In this document: piece after piece, positions 22,935-35,141 of the stretch | Numbering within the stretch: position 1 is the first letter of the stretch | Layout of the letters: each line of letters opens with the position of its first letter | Source: Apiospora phragmitis | Taxonomy: Eukaryota > Ascomycota > Sordariomycetes > Amphisphaeriales > Apiosporaceae | NCBI GenBank assembly: GCA_038363925.1 | Contig: JAQQWL010000006.1 | Span: forward strand, 1,034,501-1,098,500 | Length of the DNA stretch: 64,000 nt | Direction: 5' to 3' | The notes under the pieces: model-generated | The model's database searches: none | What the model was told of the DNA's origin: nothing | The model's input: the letters and a program-made list of their open reading frames with translations, nothing else | Position numbers and translations under genes: made by a program

Positions 22935-23708
22935 ATGGCCTCTGCCAATACGTCGTCAGCAGACCCCATCGTCTTCTACGACATCGCGTCCGGCCCCCCC
23001 ATCCGGCCCTTCGCACCCAACCCCTGGAAGACCCGATACGCGCTGAACTTCAAGCGCGCCCACTTCGTCACGCAGTGGGTCGACCTGGCTGATGTCATGT
23101 CCACCCGCAAGGGCCTCGGCGCGGACCCGGTGCGCTTCCACGCCAACGGCGAGCCGTTCTACACCTTGCCGGTCATCCGGGACCCGGGCGCCGCCGACGA
23201 CGACGCGGTCGTCGTGGCGGACTCGTTCGACATCGCCGTCTACCTGGAAAAGAAGCATCCCGAGGCCCCTCCGCTGTTCCGGCCGGCCTCGCCCGTCGTC
23301 GGCCTGTACGCGGCCTTCAACACGCACATGGACTCCGTCTTCCAGACGGGCGCGGCCCTGGGCAGCCAGGACTTGCCGTTCAACCCGGCGACGGCGGAGC
23401 GGTGCCAGGCCGAGTTCTGCCGGCGGCTCGGCGTCCAGACGTACGACGAGCTCATTGTGCGTGGGGAGGCGCGGAAGAATTTCCTGGTCACGCTCCAGAC
23501 CGCGTTGGGGGATGTGGCGAAGTACTTTCGGTTCTCCGACGGCCCATTTATAGGAGGCAAGGAGGCCGACTACGCGGATATCATTATTGGCGGCTGGCTG
23601 ATGATGTACAGCCACACGGTGCCGGAATGGGAGGAGATCCGAACGTGGAATGATGGGATTTGGGGCAAATTGCATGATGCGTTGGAACCATATAGAGGAA
23701 CATGGTGA
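22935..23708 (+). CDS. Glutathione S-transferase, LigE/etherase-like
   Basis: Single-exon 257-aa protein. The N-terminal thioredoxin-fold half shows FYDIASG, PNPWKTRYALNFK, YTLPVIRD (cis-Pro) and ADSFDIAVYLEKKHPE (glutathione gamma-Glu site: Asp/Ser). The C-terminal half is helical and contains DGPFIGGKEADYADIIIGGW, a recognisable GST_C block. The overall pattern matches the beta-etherase (LigE)-like fungal GSTs of basidio- and ascomycetes. It would conjugate or reduce with glutathione in the cytosol; the natural substrate is unknown. The start has a good context (CACAATGGCC). It is upstream of and parallel to the phosphate symporter, separated by 1.35 kb. Confidence 0.85.
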   Translation: MASANTSSADPIVFYDIASGPPIRPFAPNPWKTRYALNFKRAHFVTQWVDLADVMSTRKGLGADPVRFHANGEPFYTLPVIRDPGAADDDAVVVADSFDIAVYLEKKHPEAPPLFRPASPVVGLYAAFNTHMDSVFQTGAALGSQDLPFNPATAERCQAEFCRRLGVQTYDELIVRGEARKNFLVTLQTALGDVAKYFRFSDGPFIGGKEADYADIIIGGWLMMYSHTVPEWEEIRTWNDGIWGKLHDALEPYRGTW

Positions 23709-24308
23709 TACCCACGGGGATCTCATGAGATGGACCGATGGCATTCGTAACTACTCGTCCCTGCTTCTCTATCCTAAATTATGGTCAAACAGTGACTTGG
23801 AGGCTCTTGCGACAGTCGGTCTGCTTCACATGCGCTTTCTCACCTTTACCCCTGTCCCATCTATTATTAGCTAACACGTAATAGAGACCCTGATATGAGG
23901 TCCACTATGTGATGTCAAATTCCGTTACTGGATGCCAGCGGCCTTTATTCACGGCCTATTTATAGTGACCATGCGCCGTCGTAACCCGAAGGGCCTAAGG
24001 ATTGCCGAGTCTCGGACATGGTTGACTTCCGACCAACCCGTAACACTGAGGCCGGTTTCCAGCAAAGAAACAAGCGGGGATTCATACCACGCGGCACGGC
24101 CAAGACCTTTGGCATTGATCTGGTCGAAGTAGGGAGTTGCATCGAATCGGACGAAATATGCTTCAATGGTTCGTCGCAGTATTACCGGAGAGAGCTTGGG
24201 CTTGGCCCAGCTCATACCTCCCTTGGCATCGAGGCCTCCTGTCATTCAGTCGATGGTTATTGGAAACATACTTTTGAAATCAAATACTTTAGGCTATGAA
24301 TAGAGAAT

Positions 24309-24316
24309 CACGTGGG
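24309..24316 (+). promoter_or_regulatory. CACGTGGG box (possible NUC-1/Pho4 site)
   Basis: CACGTGGG matches the bHLH phosphate-response site CACGTGSG described for Neurospora NUC-1 and yeast Pho4. It lies about 750 bp upstream of the phosphate symporter start. Confidence 0.4.
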
Positions 24317-24462
24317 GTAGAAGTGTTGTTCTACAGGCCGACTATCTCGGTCAAGGAAACCAAGACAACATGCCGAGCGCCGCCGAGATGTGCCAAGGGG
24401 TCACCAACCCGCCGGTTCATGCCCGTCCAGTCCCGCTTAGCACTCGGTGGCGAGCTCCAAGC

Positions 24463-24468
24463 CACGTG
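24463..24468 (+). promoter_or_regulatory. Second CACGTG E-box
   Basis: The core CACGTG is followed by AG rather than G/C-G, so it matches the phosphate consensus less well. It is about 600 bp upstream of the symporter start. Confidence 0.3.
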
Positions 24469-25061
24469 AGGAGGTCTGCCCAGCAAAATCGCTCGGTGCT
24501 AGGGGTGTTAATTATTAATTGGTATTCGATGCCACATCTTTAAGCTCCGTCAGCGTTTCTTTGTCATTAAAATAGAGTTATACCCGAAGTCACCCAAGCG
24601 GCCAAGCCGGGCTGATACCACCAACATCAGACGAAACAATTGGCTGACGCGCCCGTTGGACGGCGGGCATATGTCCTGATTCGTGACTGAATTCTCCCTG
24701 TTTAGGCGTGACGCACCAAGACGCTAGCCATGGATCGGAGCGAATCTAATTAGACCTCATCGAGTATTATTAGCAGGCGAAGACCTATATCTTGGAAACG
24801 AATGCAGCATATATCAATCCCGCTTCGCCACTGCCTATTGAGACATCCGCAGTCGCAAAACCGCTCCCCAAGGAACCATGTTTGATGTGTCATGTTGAAT
24901 CAGGACGAGATCACCCGCCATATAAAGCTGTCGATCCTCTGCCGCCCAAAACATCCCCTACTGCTACAAGTCCACCCAGGAACGGAAACAGAAAACGATC
25001 TAAACAGCAGGCATCGATCACTTAGCACGCGAGCAAGCCTCTGACAGCCAATTGCGGAAAA

Positions 25062-27302
25062 ATGATGCTGCAACAGTACACATACATCTACGCCATCGGC
25101 ACCTTCTTTGCTTTGTTGGACGCCTATAACAACGGTGCAAGTATGTGCTAGTTACCAACACTCACGTTTCCTATGACACATGGTAGATATACCTAAACAG
25201 TTGCATGAAACTGACCGAGAGGGAAACAGATGACGTGGCCAACGCGTGGGCGACTAGTGTCTCTTCGAGATCGATCACCTACCGACAGGCCATCGTCTTC
25301 GCCTTCATTTTCGAAGTCCTCGGCGCCGTGACCGTCGGCGCGCGGACTGCCGACACCATCAAGAATGGCATCATCCCGCCGTCTGCGTTCCGGAACGACC
25401 CCGGCGTTCAGATGCTTGCTTTCACATGCGCTCTTGCCGGTGCCTCCATGTAAGTCATAATGGACAGAGAGCCCCAAACAAGTCATATCTCCCGTTCATC
25501 GTCCATGATGGCTGACACCATTTGCTATCGTAACAGCTGGGTCATGTGGTGCTCGCGCCACTCTGCCCACGTCTCTTCTACGTACTCGCTTGTCTCGGCT
25601 GTTGCGGGAGTTGGTGTCGCTGTAGCTGGGGCAGGGCAAGTTCAGTGGGGTTGGAATGGGGGCAAAGGTGCGTCATATGTATATTACGGGACGGTTCCAC
25701 TGGTTGAGCTCATCCCCCTTTGCTTACATACATTCGGATGGATACAGGTCTCGGCGCCATCTTCGCCGGTCTGGCCATGGCCCCGTTCATATCAGCCTGC
25801 TTCGGCGCCGTCATCTTCGGGCTCATCAAGTTCGTCGTCCACCTGCGGCGCAACCCCGTGCGCTGGGCCGTCTACAGCTCCCCGCTGTGGTTCCTGATCG
25901 CCGGCACCATCTGCACCCTGTCCATCGTCTACAAGGGCTCGCCCGACCTCCAGCTCGACAAGAAGCCGCCCGCGTTCATCGCCGCCGTCACCCTCGGCAC
26001 CGGCTTCGGCGTCTGCCTCCTCTCCGTCCTCTTCTTCGTCCCATACGTGCACGCCCTCGTCATCAAGCGCGACGCCGGCGTGCGGTCCTGGATGTTCGTC
26101 CAGGGGCCTCTCCTTTTCAAGCGCCCGGTCATCGAGCCGTCGGCGCAGGCCGTCGCGCCCAGGTATGCTGTCGTCCAGGAGGGTGAGGGCAGTGCGGCTT
26201 CCACCACTAGCTCATCTCACCCGGCCACCTCCGTCGACCGCGATGACGGGGTCCAGAACGAAAAGGCGGCGGAGGAGAAGGCCGTGGAGTTACAGCCCCA
26301 GCTTGCGTACAAGGAGCAGGTCGCCCGAGCTGAGGCTCGTCTGCATGCCCGTCTTCGAGAAGGTCACGGTCCCATGGGCTGGGCGATGCGGTTCCTGCAC
26401 GAACACCCCATGGGCGAAGGGCGTATCTATGAGGTCCACAACATGAAGAACTTCGTCATGCGGATTCCCGCCATGGCGGTCGTCGCCTTGTTGTACGGCT
26501 CTCATTACGATATCCATGCCGCGCAGGTCGGCATCGGCGGCACCCCTGAAGGCCGACGCATGGACCGCGTCTACGCTCACGCGCCCAAATACCCAGACGA
26601 GGTCGAACATACTTATTCTTTCGTGCAAGTAAGTAGTACCAGTTCAATATACAGTTCCTGCAAACGCTGTAATTAGTAATAATTAACCCAACTAAAGGTT
26701 CTCACTGCTTGCACTGCATCTTTCGCCCACGGTGCTAACGATGTCGGCAACGCCGTCGGGCCTTGGGCTGCCATATACCAAGCGTGGTCTACTGGTAGCG
26801 CACAGTCTACCAAGGCCCCCGTCGACACCTGGCAGCTCGCCGTGGCCGCGTTGGCCATTTCCTTCGGTCTTGCTACTTATGGGTACAACATCATGAAAGG
26901 TCAGCAAATCCTACCTTTTCCACTTTTCATCTTCTCCTTTTCTGCTTCTTCTTTTCTCCCTTTCCCATCCCCCTTTTCTTTCCCTTTGGTATTGACGTGT
27001 GTGCCACAGTCATGGGCAATAAGATCACATACCACTCGCCGAGCCGTGGGTGCTCGATGGAGATGGGCGCGGCCATCACTATCCTCATATTCTCCCAGTA
27101 CTCGCTCCCTGTCTCAACATCGATGTGCATCACCGGCGCCACGGTGGGCGTCGGCTTGATGAACGGCACCACGAAGGCAGTAAACTGGCAACGGATCGCT
27201 CTCCTAATGGTCTCTTGGATCGCGACCATTCCGGTTGCCGGATCCATCGCTGGTGTTATTATGGGCGTAATCCTGAACGCTCCCCACTTCCCTTCAAGTT
27301 GA
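25062..27302 (+). CDS. pho-4: Sodium/phosphate symporter, PHO89/pho-4 type, 6 exons
   Basis: High-affinity plasma-membrane phosphate uptake driven by sodium. Exons are 25062-25140, 25230-25449, 25537-25667, 25748-26628, 26698-26899 and 27010-27302; all phases agree and give 601 aa, close to known PHO-4 proteins. The two PiT signature repeats are present: NNGANDVANAWATSV (split by intron 1) and HGANDVGNAVGPWA (exon 5). Hydrophobic segments fill the rest, with a large hydrophilic central loop in exon 4 (about residues 270-400, KAAEEKAVELQ), as expected for the family. Every intron has a GT donor and an AG acceptor. A CACGTGGG box upstream is consistent with phosphate-starvation control. Apparently intact. 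Confidence 0.95.
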
Positions 27303-27675
27303 TGAAGATAAGTCTGAGCGCCTGGTCTCTATTATTAACTTCCAACTTTCATATCCATTTCACTGTTTATCAAGTCATGCATGTGTAGTAATAGGCTTTT
27401 ATATTGCATCAATAGTTTCATTCTTGTATTTTTAAAGAAGAAAGGAAATGGGTTGGACTTTAGAAATTAACGAAAATGCCGTAAATAATCACATGAATAT
27501 TTAACTGAAAAAGGCCAGCTAATACGTTATCTCCCGGGATCACCAGTCTCTGAACGAAAGATCGAAAAACTAAAAACCCAGAAAGGGAACAGAAAAAGGA
27601 AAAGATGCCATCACACGATAATGAACTCCGCGGTCTTGTCCGTCAAGGGGACTGTTCCAAACCTACGAGCGCATC
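27303..27675. other. AT-rich intergenic region
   Basis: No supported gene. The bases just before 27676 read in frame as TYERILKKQ back to a stop at 27619, so part of the next entry may start here. Confidence 0.45.
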
Positions 27676-28764
27676 TTGAAGAAACAGAACGCGGAGGACA
27701 CATTACTTATTCGCAAAATCTTGCTTTGGGTTGCCTTCGCAGCTCTCCCGTTGAAGCTCAGAGAGCTGCACGAAGCAATTGCGATTGACATCGACAAGAC
27801 GAAGCTGGAGGAAATTGAAGAATCTCGCCTCAATAACCCGAAAGACATCTTCAGTCTCGGAGGAAGCCTCCTTACTGTATCGGAACACGGCATAATCAAG
27901 CTAGCCCACCTGTCCGTGAAGGACTACCTGCTTTCTACCGATATCAAGAACAACCCAGAGGTCTCGACCTTTAGATTGGACTTGATAGGGGCAAACGAAG
28001 AGCTCGCACGGTGTTCTTTCGCATACCTATTGTTGGGCAGTTTTAGTGATGGCCCATCTACAACACAGGATGACTGGGAACGTCGCCGGGCGCAGCATCC
28101 CTTACTGAATCATGTCGCCAAAGGCTGGACGTATCACCTTCGAGCCTCGGCCCTCACCCCTCAGTTGCGGCATGTTATATCAGAGTTCTTCACACCCGGA
28201 CCGAAGTTCATGTCGTGGATCCAAACTCTGAACTCAAACTGGATATTCAAATGGGACGCGTACCCTCGGCATGCGACGCCGCTCTACTATGCGGCTTCGT
28301 TTGGGCTCAAAGAAATCGTCGAGGGGCTGGTGCAGGGCGGCGCCAACATCGACGAGGCGGGCAACAGATTCGGGGGCACTGCGCTGCACGGTGCCACGCT
28401 CCGTGAACACGTCGACATCATGCGAGTGCTCCTCCACGCCGGCGCGGACCCGTCCAAGGCGGATTACAATCTGGTCACTCCATTACATACTGCGGTCAGG
28501 ATTGGTAATCCCCAAGTGTTGAAGCTGCTTCTAAGCTACGGTGCGTCTAAGGACGCGGCAGATAGCCTCGGGGAGACGCCTCGGAGCTGGGCCGAGAAGG
28601 CGGGACAGGTGGTGTCCCAAAAGCTACTTGCGGATGAACCATGGCAGAAAATGAGTGAAGCATCCAAGTTAGACAGAGGTGTCGTTTATCAGCGTCCAGT
28701 TGCTTCTTTTCATGCATTGGAGGTTGCTCAGGGCCTCTCGCATCGTAGAAGCACATGGCCCTAG
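27676..28764 (+). pseudogene. STAND/NACHT-ankyrin remnant: winged-helix plus ankyrin, no NTPase
   Basis: The frame reads the segment normally found after a NACHT domain (TYERILKKQ, ILLWVAFAALPLKLRELHEAI, VSEHGIIKLAHLSVKDYLLS). A degenerate linker follows, then about three ankyrin repeats (TPLYYAASFGLKEIVEGLV, ALHGATLREHVDIMRVLL, TPLHTAVRIGNPQVLKLLL). The P-loop NTPase and effector domains expected upstream are absent. The frame is closed by a TAA/TGA pair at about 27619-27624, and nothing NACHT-like is seen before it. It could be a 5'-truncated pseudogene or a short expressed WH-ANK protein from ATG 27676 (362 aa). Full-length relatives act in fungal NLR-type immunity and allorecognition. Confidence 0.7.
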
Positions 28765-28956
28765 TATGTACACTGGTATCGATCAAAGGGTGTATTCTTT
28801 CACGGATTTCACACCATCTTTGCAATTAACCGTTCGCTGTTCCAGAGTCAACACGTTCTTCCAGCACTAGATGGTTATCAGATCCCGGGCGTTGATACTA
28901 CTTGTACACTTTGCATCAATGTCTGCATATCACTAATTTTCAGCCCCTAATTATTA

Positions 28957-30232
28957 CGGATCCTCAATCTTGAAACCACCGACCACTCGTTTCTGAAAGA
29001 AGCCATCGGGATCCCAGCGCGACGCCACACGCTTCAACTGGGAGAGCCTGTCGTCGCCGTAAGCCTGTATTACCTTCTCGTCGGGCTGTGCGTAGTTGAG
29101 AAACACCCAACGGGAGCCCAGGCCCCGCTCGGTTGCGACCCGGTCGACATCGCGCAAGAAGGCGTCCACCGCCTCGAAGGCCGCGGAGTCGTCCGCGGCG
29201 TTGTGCCAATTATGGCAGATCTCGACGATCACGAGAGGCCCATCTTCGGGACGAAGGCCGAAGAAGTTAGCGGCGGCGGCGGCTCTGGTGCCGCCTTGGG
29301 CACCACTCCGCCGGGCGCAAGACGCTTTGATCACACAAGATGGGACCGGGAGGAAAAGGAGAGTGTTCGTGAGACCGGACAGATGCCGTGTGGCGCGGAC
29401 AAGGTCGTACCACATGTCGGTTATAGTGTTGAGCAGATCCAGGTCGAGTTTGACCGATATAGATTTGTAGGAGTTTCTAGAGTCAAGTAAGTACAGAGGC
29501 AGGATATTTTCTTGGTTGAAAGGCAAAGTACTCACCTAGACCCGTCGTTGCAGGCCAAGTCTCCCACCTCCTTCGCATACTCGCTGTGCTTCAGCTCTCT
29601 CGGCGTTTCCGTCCCCGGAATTCGCGTCCATGGAGCCACAAATTCGCATAGAGTATCCTCCTGGCCGGCAGCTCCTGTCGAAGATGCAGACACGGCGATG
29701 ACCTTGACCGGGACATACGGGACGTGAGTGATGGACCATATGAGGTGATCAACAACAGGCTCGCTTTGGCCATTCCTGGAGTAGCATCGAATGGTCGGCG
29801 GCTCATCTTGACCATCGCTTCAAGCGTCGGCTGCCGCGCTGGCGTCAAGTAAAACATATAGGCGCACCGGAAATGTTTTGGGTGCGGAAAGCATTCCATT
29901 TCGACCGCGGTCACAATCCCGAAATTGGTGGACCCGCCGCGCAGGGCGTCCCAGAGATCCCCCGCATCGTCATCATCGGCCCCCACTTGAGCGTCAGTGT
30001 CCTTACTACTAGAAGAAGGGCGTTCCGCACGAACGACCCGTCCCGAGGCCGTGACCACCTCCCACGCCGTCACCAAATCAGCCCCGAAGCCGTGCTGGTA
30101 CGAGAGAAACGACAGGCCGCCGCCGAGCAAGAAACCCACGACGCCGACCTGTACCGCTTCAGCCCATGATTGCGGCGGCGGCGGCGGCGGCGATGGATGG
30201 CTGGGGGGCTGCGGCGTTTTGCTGAAGAACAT
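28957..30232 (-). pseudogene. FAD-linked (BBE-type) oxidoreductase lacking its N-terminal FAD half
   Basis: Minus strand. Exon 1 is 30232-29536, a 59-bp intron is 29477-29535 (GTGAGT...TCTAG) and exon 2 runs from 29476 to the stop at about 28957. The protein starts near the glycine-rich VGVVGFLLGGGLSF, followed by GGSTNFGIVTAVEME, and ends with the BBE block (VFLNYAQPDEKV, WDPDGFFQKRVVGGF). The first part of the FAD_4 domain, including the SGGH segment with the covalent His, is missing, and I find no trace of it upstream. Inside exon 1 the frame changes between DATPG and NGQSEPVVDHLIWS; one extra A would restore it. A Pro run encoded by (GGC)n lies near the start. Likely non-functional or a truncated allele. 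Confidence 0.7.
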
Positions 30233-31291
30233 GATGGGAGGAGAGAAGCGCGTGGAAAGGATACCGAAGCGTTGGTGCCTTAGAAGTTCAGTTTTATCTA
30301 TGATTCCACCTTTGGGCTGCCAAGCTCAGCCCGAATCCCTGATGGGGCTGGCACCAATGGCGTTGCCTTGTCCTGATCCGTGAACCCGGTTGCTTATTAG
30401 TATTGTAGCGCTGACACCATCAGCTTGCCTCCACCCTTTCAGGGCCTTGGTGCATTGCACCAGCTTGACCGAAACGCCACCGTGGCTCAATAGCTTTGGC
30501 TAGGAGTTGGGGCTGAAATAGGTAATTATACGAAACTTACATGACAAGCTAACCCACCCATGCTTACGCCGATGACGCCCATTATATCTTCTTTCCTGTG
30601 ACTTCGGTTCGATGCCAATTCTGCTCCGCAGAAACTAACAACGCATAAAGAGCAGGTAGTACCAAACATAGAGATCCGAAAAGATGCCGCCACATTTCCA
30701 TAGCCAAGCTCCTCGACCACTGTGATGTCAGTGAATACTCCCGTCACGGAGCTGACCATCAAGCCTCACTGCATTACCCAGCTGGCCGATGGCACCTGGG
30801 AACCGCGATTTGCCATCTTCAAGTACGCTTTCTTCCATGAGGCGTACAACCCGAAAGGCAGCATTGACGTTGCCATAAAATCCGGCGATCTGCTTGTCCC
30901 GGTGCCGCCCCTGCCCATGCCACAGTACTCGCCCCCAACTTGCACGCGACTTCCCGTGCCGACTGTCGACCTTGGCCAGGAAAAGCGAGACATCGGAGAG
31001 TTCGAAGTAGGACTAGGTAGGCCGACTTCGCGTATCCCTTGATTAGTTCTTGGCGTGATCCAAGATTATCTGAGGCTGGGCCGCTTACAACAGACCAAAT
31101 CCAAACTTATTCTAATACTTATACATATTACCAGTAAGCTTCGTGCTTTGAATTCCATAAATTCAAGTTGGAATAGATTCTATTATACAGTATCTCTCCT
31201 GAGAAGGCCCGTCCAACGAGAAAGAAGCGGAAAAGGAAAAGATAAGGGGGAAAGCCTTCCGTCAGTAATTCTTCGCATGGTCCCAGATCGA
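30233..31291. other. Intergenic region
   Basis: A pyrimidine-rich minus-strand leader precedes the oxidoreductase fragment. A 106-codon plus-strand frame (30722-31042) has no recognisable features. No supported gene. Confidence 0.4.
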
Positions 31292-32579
31292 TCACTCTTG
31301 AGCCTGCTTTTCGACACCTTGTTTCTCAACGCCCTGTTTCTTCTCAACGCCCTTTTCCTCGGCACCCTGCTTCTCGACGGGCGCCTTCTCGAGAACCGGC
31401 TCCTCGACAACCGGTTTACCCACGCCCCGTCTCTGACGCTCGCGCCGAGCTGCTCTTTCCTCGCGATCGACTCGTTGCTTCTCCCGTACCTTTGTGCGGC
31501 TTTTTGAACTACCGGAATCAACAAAGTCATCATCATCATCAGCTTCCGAGTGGGTCTTATGCTGTTTTGCTCTTGTTCCCACGGGGTGACGCTTCGCGCT
31601 TGATCCCGGCAGCCTAAAGCCACCCGAAAACATAGCAGGAGTAGCCGGAACACTAGCACCATTGAGCCCCGAAAAGGCTTCCGAACCAAGTGTGAATGGG
31701 TTTCCACCCGGAGGCGCTTGGTGCGCCGATGCCGTTGGTAGCATCGACATAATTGGCGGGTGCGGTTGCAGCGGGGCCACTCTATACGGCTGTGTTGGCT
31801 GTGGTGGCCACACCTGTGGCTGGCCCAGTCCCCGTTGCTGGAGCCACTGTCGGACCATTTTGTTGTTCTCGCAATGCTGATATCTCATGAGTGCCTCATC
31901 ATGTTCTAAAACATTGAGTCCCGCCACCTGTGCCGCGTTCAAGGGGGAATATTTGTTCATCACTCTCTTCCACCCGAAGGAGATCCAATGCATCTGGTAC
32001 CTCATGTGATAGACCGGGCCCGGATGGTAGCCATGCGCCACCGATTGTTCGCAAGCCCGGTTGAAGGCCGCTAGGACCTCCGTCATAAACGCTCGAGCAC
32101 CCAGCATCTGATCGGCATTGAACGATTCGAATCTCGCAATTATTCTTCGCTGTTCTTCCAAAGTTATCCCCAACTGTTCGGGTGACACCTTGCCCACGTA
32201 ATAATCCGGGAACTCAGTTTCCCGAGATGAAGGAGCGGCTGTCTGAGCCCTTTCCTCTTCAGTTCCTTCAAATGGAAGCGGATCAGCCGGCTTGGGTTTT
32301 TTATTGGTGACCTAAAACGGTGGTCGATGTGTCAGATTATGAGATAGTGTTCCTCTGGGTTCCCGGAAAACTTACGCCATCAATACGGCGCAAGCCGGCA
32401 AGAAGCGCTATTCGGCACTCCCTTGACGCTCCGTTTGGGATTTTAATTGTATTCTCTTCCCATACCAGTTCCAGACGGGGCCGGATACTTGATTCCCAGT
32501 GAGCCCTAGTTGTCTTGTCAATCTTCCCTCCTCCTTCTTCTTCTTCTTCTTCTTCTTCTTCTTCTTCTTCTTCTTCTTC
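31292..32579 (-). CDS. Hypothetical Pro/Gln-rich and Lys/Glu-rich protein with poly-Glu N-terminus
   Basis: Exon 2 is 32311-31292, the 64-bp intron is 32312-32375 (GTAAGT...TTTTAG) and the exon above reads up to about 32579. That exon begins with about 15 GAA codons, then GGGKIDKTTRAHWES and IALLAGLRRIDG, joined in frame to VTNKKPKPADPLPFEG. The middle has a helical region (ITLEEQRRIIARFESFNADQ), then a Pro/Gln stretch, an acidic run (EADDDDDF) and C-terminal basic repeats based on VEKQG. The poly-Glu is preceded by TAG, which may be a splice acceptor, so the 5' end is open. The layout suggests a nuclear or scaffold protein, but no domain is recognised. Confidence 0.55.
32534..32579. repeat. 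(TTC)n microsatellite
   Basis: About 15 copies of TTC. On the minus strand this encodes the poly-Glu tract of the hypothetical protein. Confidence 0.95.
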
Positions 32580-33683
32580 CTACCATGCCGTCAAGGCCGA
32601 CGCATGCAACAGGGGTAGGAGAGGGGACGTGGGACGAATTTTGACTGACTGAAGACTTTTTAGAGAGAAGCCCCATCCCCATTCTCGCATATCGGCGGTG
32701 ATAATACGCCAGCGATGAGCGCGTATCTTCCCCAAGGGTAATTCCTTACGCGCCTGTAGCATACCCCGAAGGCAGATGCTCCTTGTCAGGTCGGCTTCTG
32801 CTTCCCTGACCCATACTAAGGGATCCTTCCCCGCAGCCGTGAAAGCCATGCCGTGCTGTGGGATGCAATCGATGGTAAATTTGATCAAACGTAGGGTCGT
32901 GGGCCCGTAACGGCTAATGGTGCTGAGCACCTCGAAAATAAGATCAAACGATGTGCACTGACAATGTTCGCAACAGATGGTCTGTCGAGCAGATGGCAAC
33001 TGAAGATATATCGCAATTAGGATGGAAGGATGTTACTGGTTGGAGCATGTTGGACAGGTGGATGGTTGAGAGCAGCGCCAGACATGCCGTACATGAAGAG
33101 CCGGTCGGGTCAAAGACATGCTGTTTCTGGGGTGTCCGGGGTCCAGCATTCCGATGCATTCATTTGAGACATGGAAAATGTGTGGACAAAGAAAATGTGT
33201 GGACAAAGGTGCTATCCAGGTCCGGCTAGGGGCGCCAGTGGCATTTGCCTTTGTTTGGTGAAATAGATCTGAGACAAATAATAGCTGGCAAGAATACAAC
33301 ATAGATCAGAATATCCAGCCGCTTGCGTATTCTCTTATGGCTAGTGAGCCGTACGAAGGTGCCGTGCCCATGAGTCCTGTGGAGAGTGGTTCATTTTATT
33401 GTAAGGTACTGTAAAAAGAGAGAGGGCTGTTCTGGGTGCCGAAAGTGGCATACATGGGATTCCATCTTATGATAGCATAACGACGAGGTAATGACCTGGG
33501 CGGCGATTGCTCATTTGTGTAAATTGTATCTTCCTGAGACTCTGTTGCTGCATCTCGTAATTATGCAACAGCAAGGGCTTGAATACCTTGATAAAATACT
33601 AGCCAAAGTACCCAGTCAAAGTCTCCCATCCATTACCATAACAATCGTCTAGGTACTTCATTGCATCTGGAACAGCCGTCGTA
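32580..33683. other. Intergenic region
   Basis: A 140-codon minus frame (32580-32999) has no recognised motif. A 17-bp tandem duplication (AAAATGTGTGGACAAAG, twice) lies at about 33174-33207. No supported gene. Confidence 0.4.
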
Positions 33684-35141
33684 TTATATAGGTATATAGG
33701 TTTCGCACGCAAAAGTGGATATCCACCATATGCGTGCGATATAGTGGTATATGTACTCCGTGCAACAATAGGCTTCGGCGGATTCTGGATGATTGCAACA
33801 TCCCAGGCTATGGCGCCGAGACGACTGTACTGACCCGCGCCAGCTTCTAAGAGCGGGCATAGGATAATCCCCGATGCCCCAGTTGTGGAAATTCATGTCA
33901 TCAACGAAAGACGGTTCTGTCTTTCGCGTAGGCGGCCGAATCCTGCCGGGTAGCAGAATCAAGGTTTCGGGGTGTTGTGTAAGGAGCCGTTTCAGCCTCT
34001 TATTAGAGCCGAGACTGTAGTTGCCCGGCCATTCAGTGGACCTGGCCGTCTCCCACTTCTCGTCCAATGCCATATGCACCGTGGACGAGTCCATTTCGAA
34101 ATCAAGCACCGCTAGGAATTCCCGCAACGACGTTGCGATCCCCGCGAAAGAGGCAAGCGGCTCGCCGCCGAAAGATTCGGCACGCATTGTGGCCCCGTGC
34201 GCCCCTCTCGCCACCTCGTGCTCATCGCCTGTGTGGTCTGGATAAGCGTTGATGTGCCGCCAGACGTCGTGTGCCATCTCAGGGAGCTGGGCTGACGAAC
34301 TAATGCGCCAGTTCTGGCGCCCCGGCTGCCCTGTGTCGCAGTGAGTGACGACCTGGCTGCTGATCGGGTAGCTTTTGAGCACACTGACGCTAAGCTGATT
34401 CTGCAGCTCTTGGACGCTATATTCGCGGCGTTCTGCCCCTGGGGAAGTATTCCCCAGCTTGAGTTGAGATACCTGCATAATTCCATAGATCCTATCGCAT
34501 GGATATTTGGTGGTCCTGGAGTAGGAGCCAGCGAGCAAACTAAAGGGGTTCCCCGGTATATCTCCATGAACATTAATCGACTCTGTATTGAAGAAGTCAT
34601 ATTAACCGTTTTCCGACACTGTCAATGAACCCAACTTTCGTGAGAGAGGCTTGCAGCTCCTCGGCTGACTTTTTATTAGCTCATGGTTGCGAAATACAAT
34701 CATGGCTTTGTGCGCATCATACTGACGAATATGGCAGACCCGGATGAAGTAGCGCAAAATAGAGGTGTAGTAGTCCCTTATTTCCTCTATAGCTGGGAAA
34801 CCCCCTATACTCTTCTTCATGGCCTCAACCATGCCATCGCGCCCGAGGAATACGGCCCTGGGGCTTAGAAATGCCTCCTGCAGCGTCCACAGTGACGAAA
34901 ACCACGGGTCGCGCCTTATATATTCAACTTGACGCCACTTCTTATCCAGGCGGCTTCAGACTGCGACCGCCTGCTGTGCGGCCATGTTTTGCATCATTCT
35001 GTCCTTGCGGTCACATTCTAGGAGCGTGTCGAACTCGCGAGCCCAAGCATCCAGGCTAGCGCTTGAGCAGGTCGTGAGCCACACGAAGATGTCTGCGGCA
35101 CCGCGGAAGATGGCGGCCTGGCGGCCTATCTCACTGAAGTA

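Larger units (their letters stand above)
23709..25061. other. Intergenic region; promoter of the phosphate symporter
   Basis: No supported gene. Some minus-strand codons at about 23950-24245 look faintly protein-like but match nothing I know. It contains two CACGTG boxes, listed separately. Confidence 0.45.

Noticed and set aside
30722..31042. 106-codon plus-strand frame
   Set aside because: Pro-rich, no conserved pattern, and no leader or partner exon.
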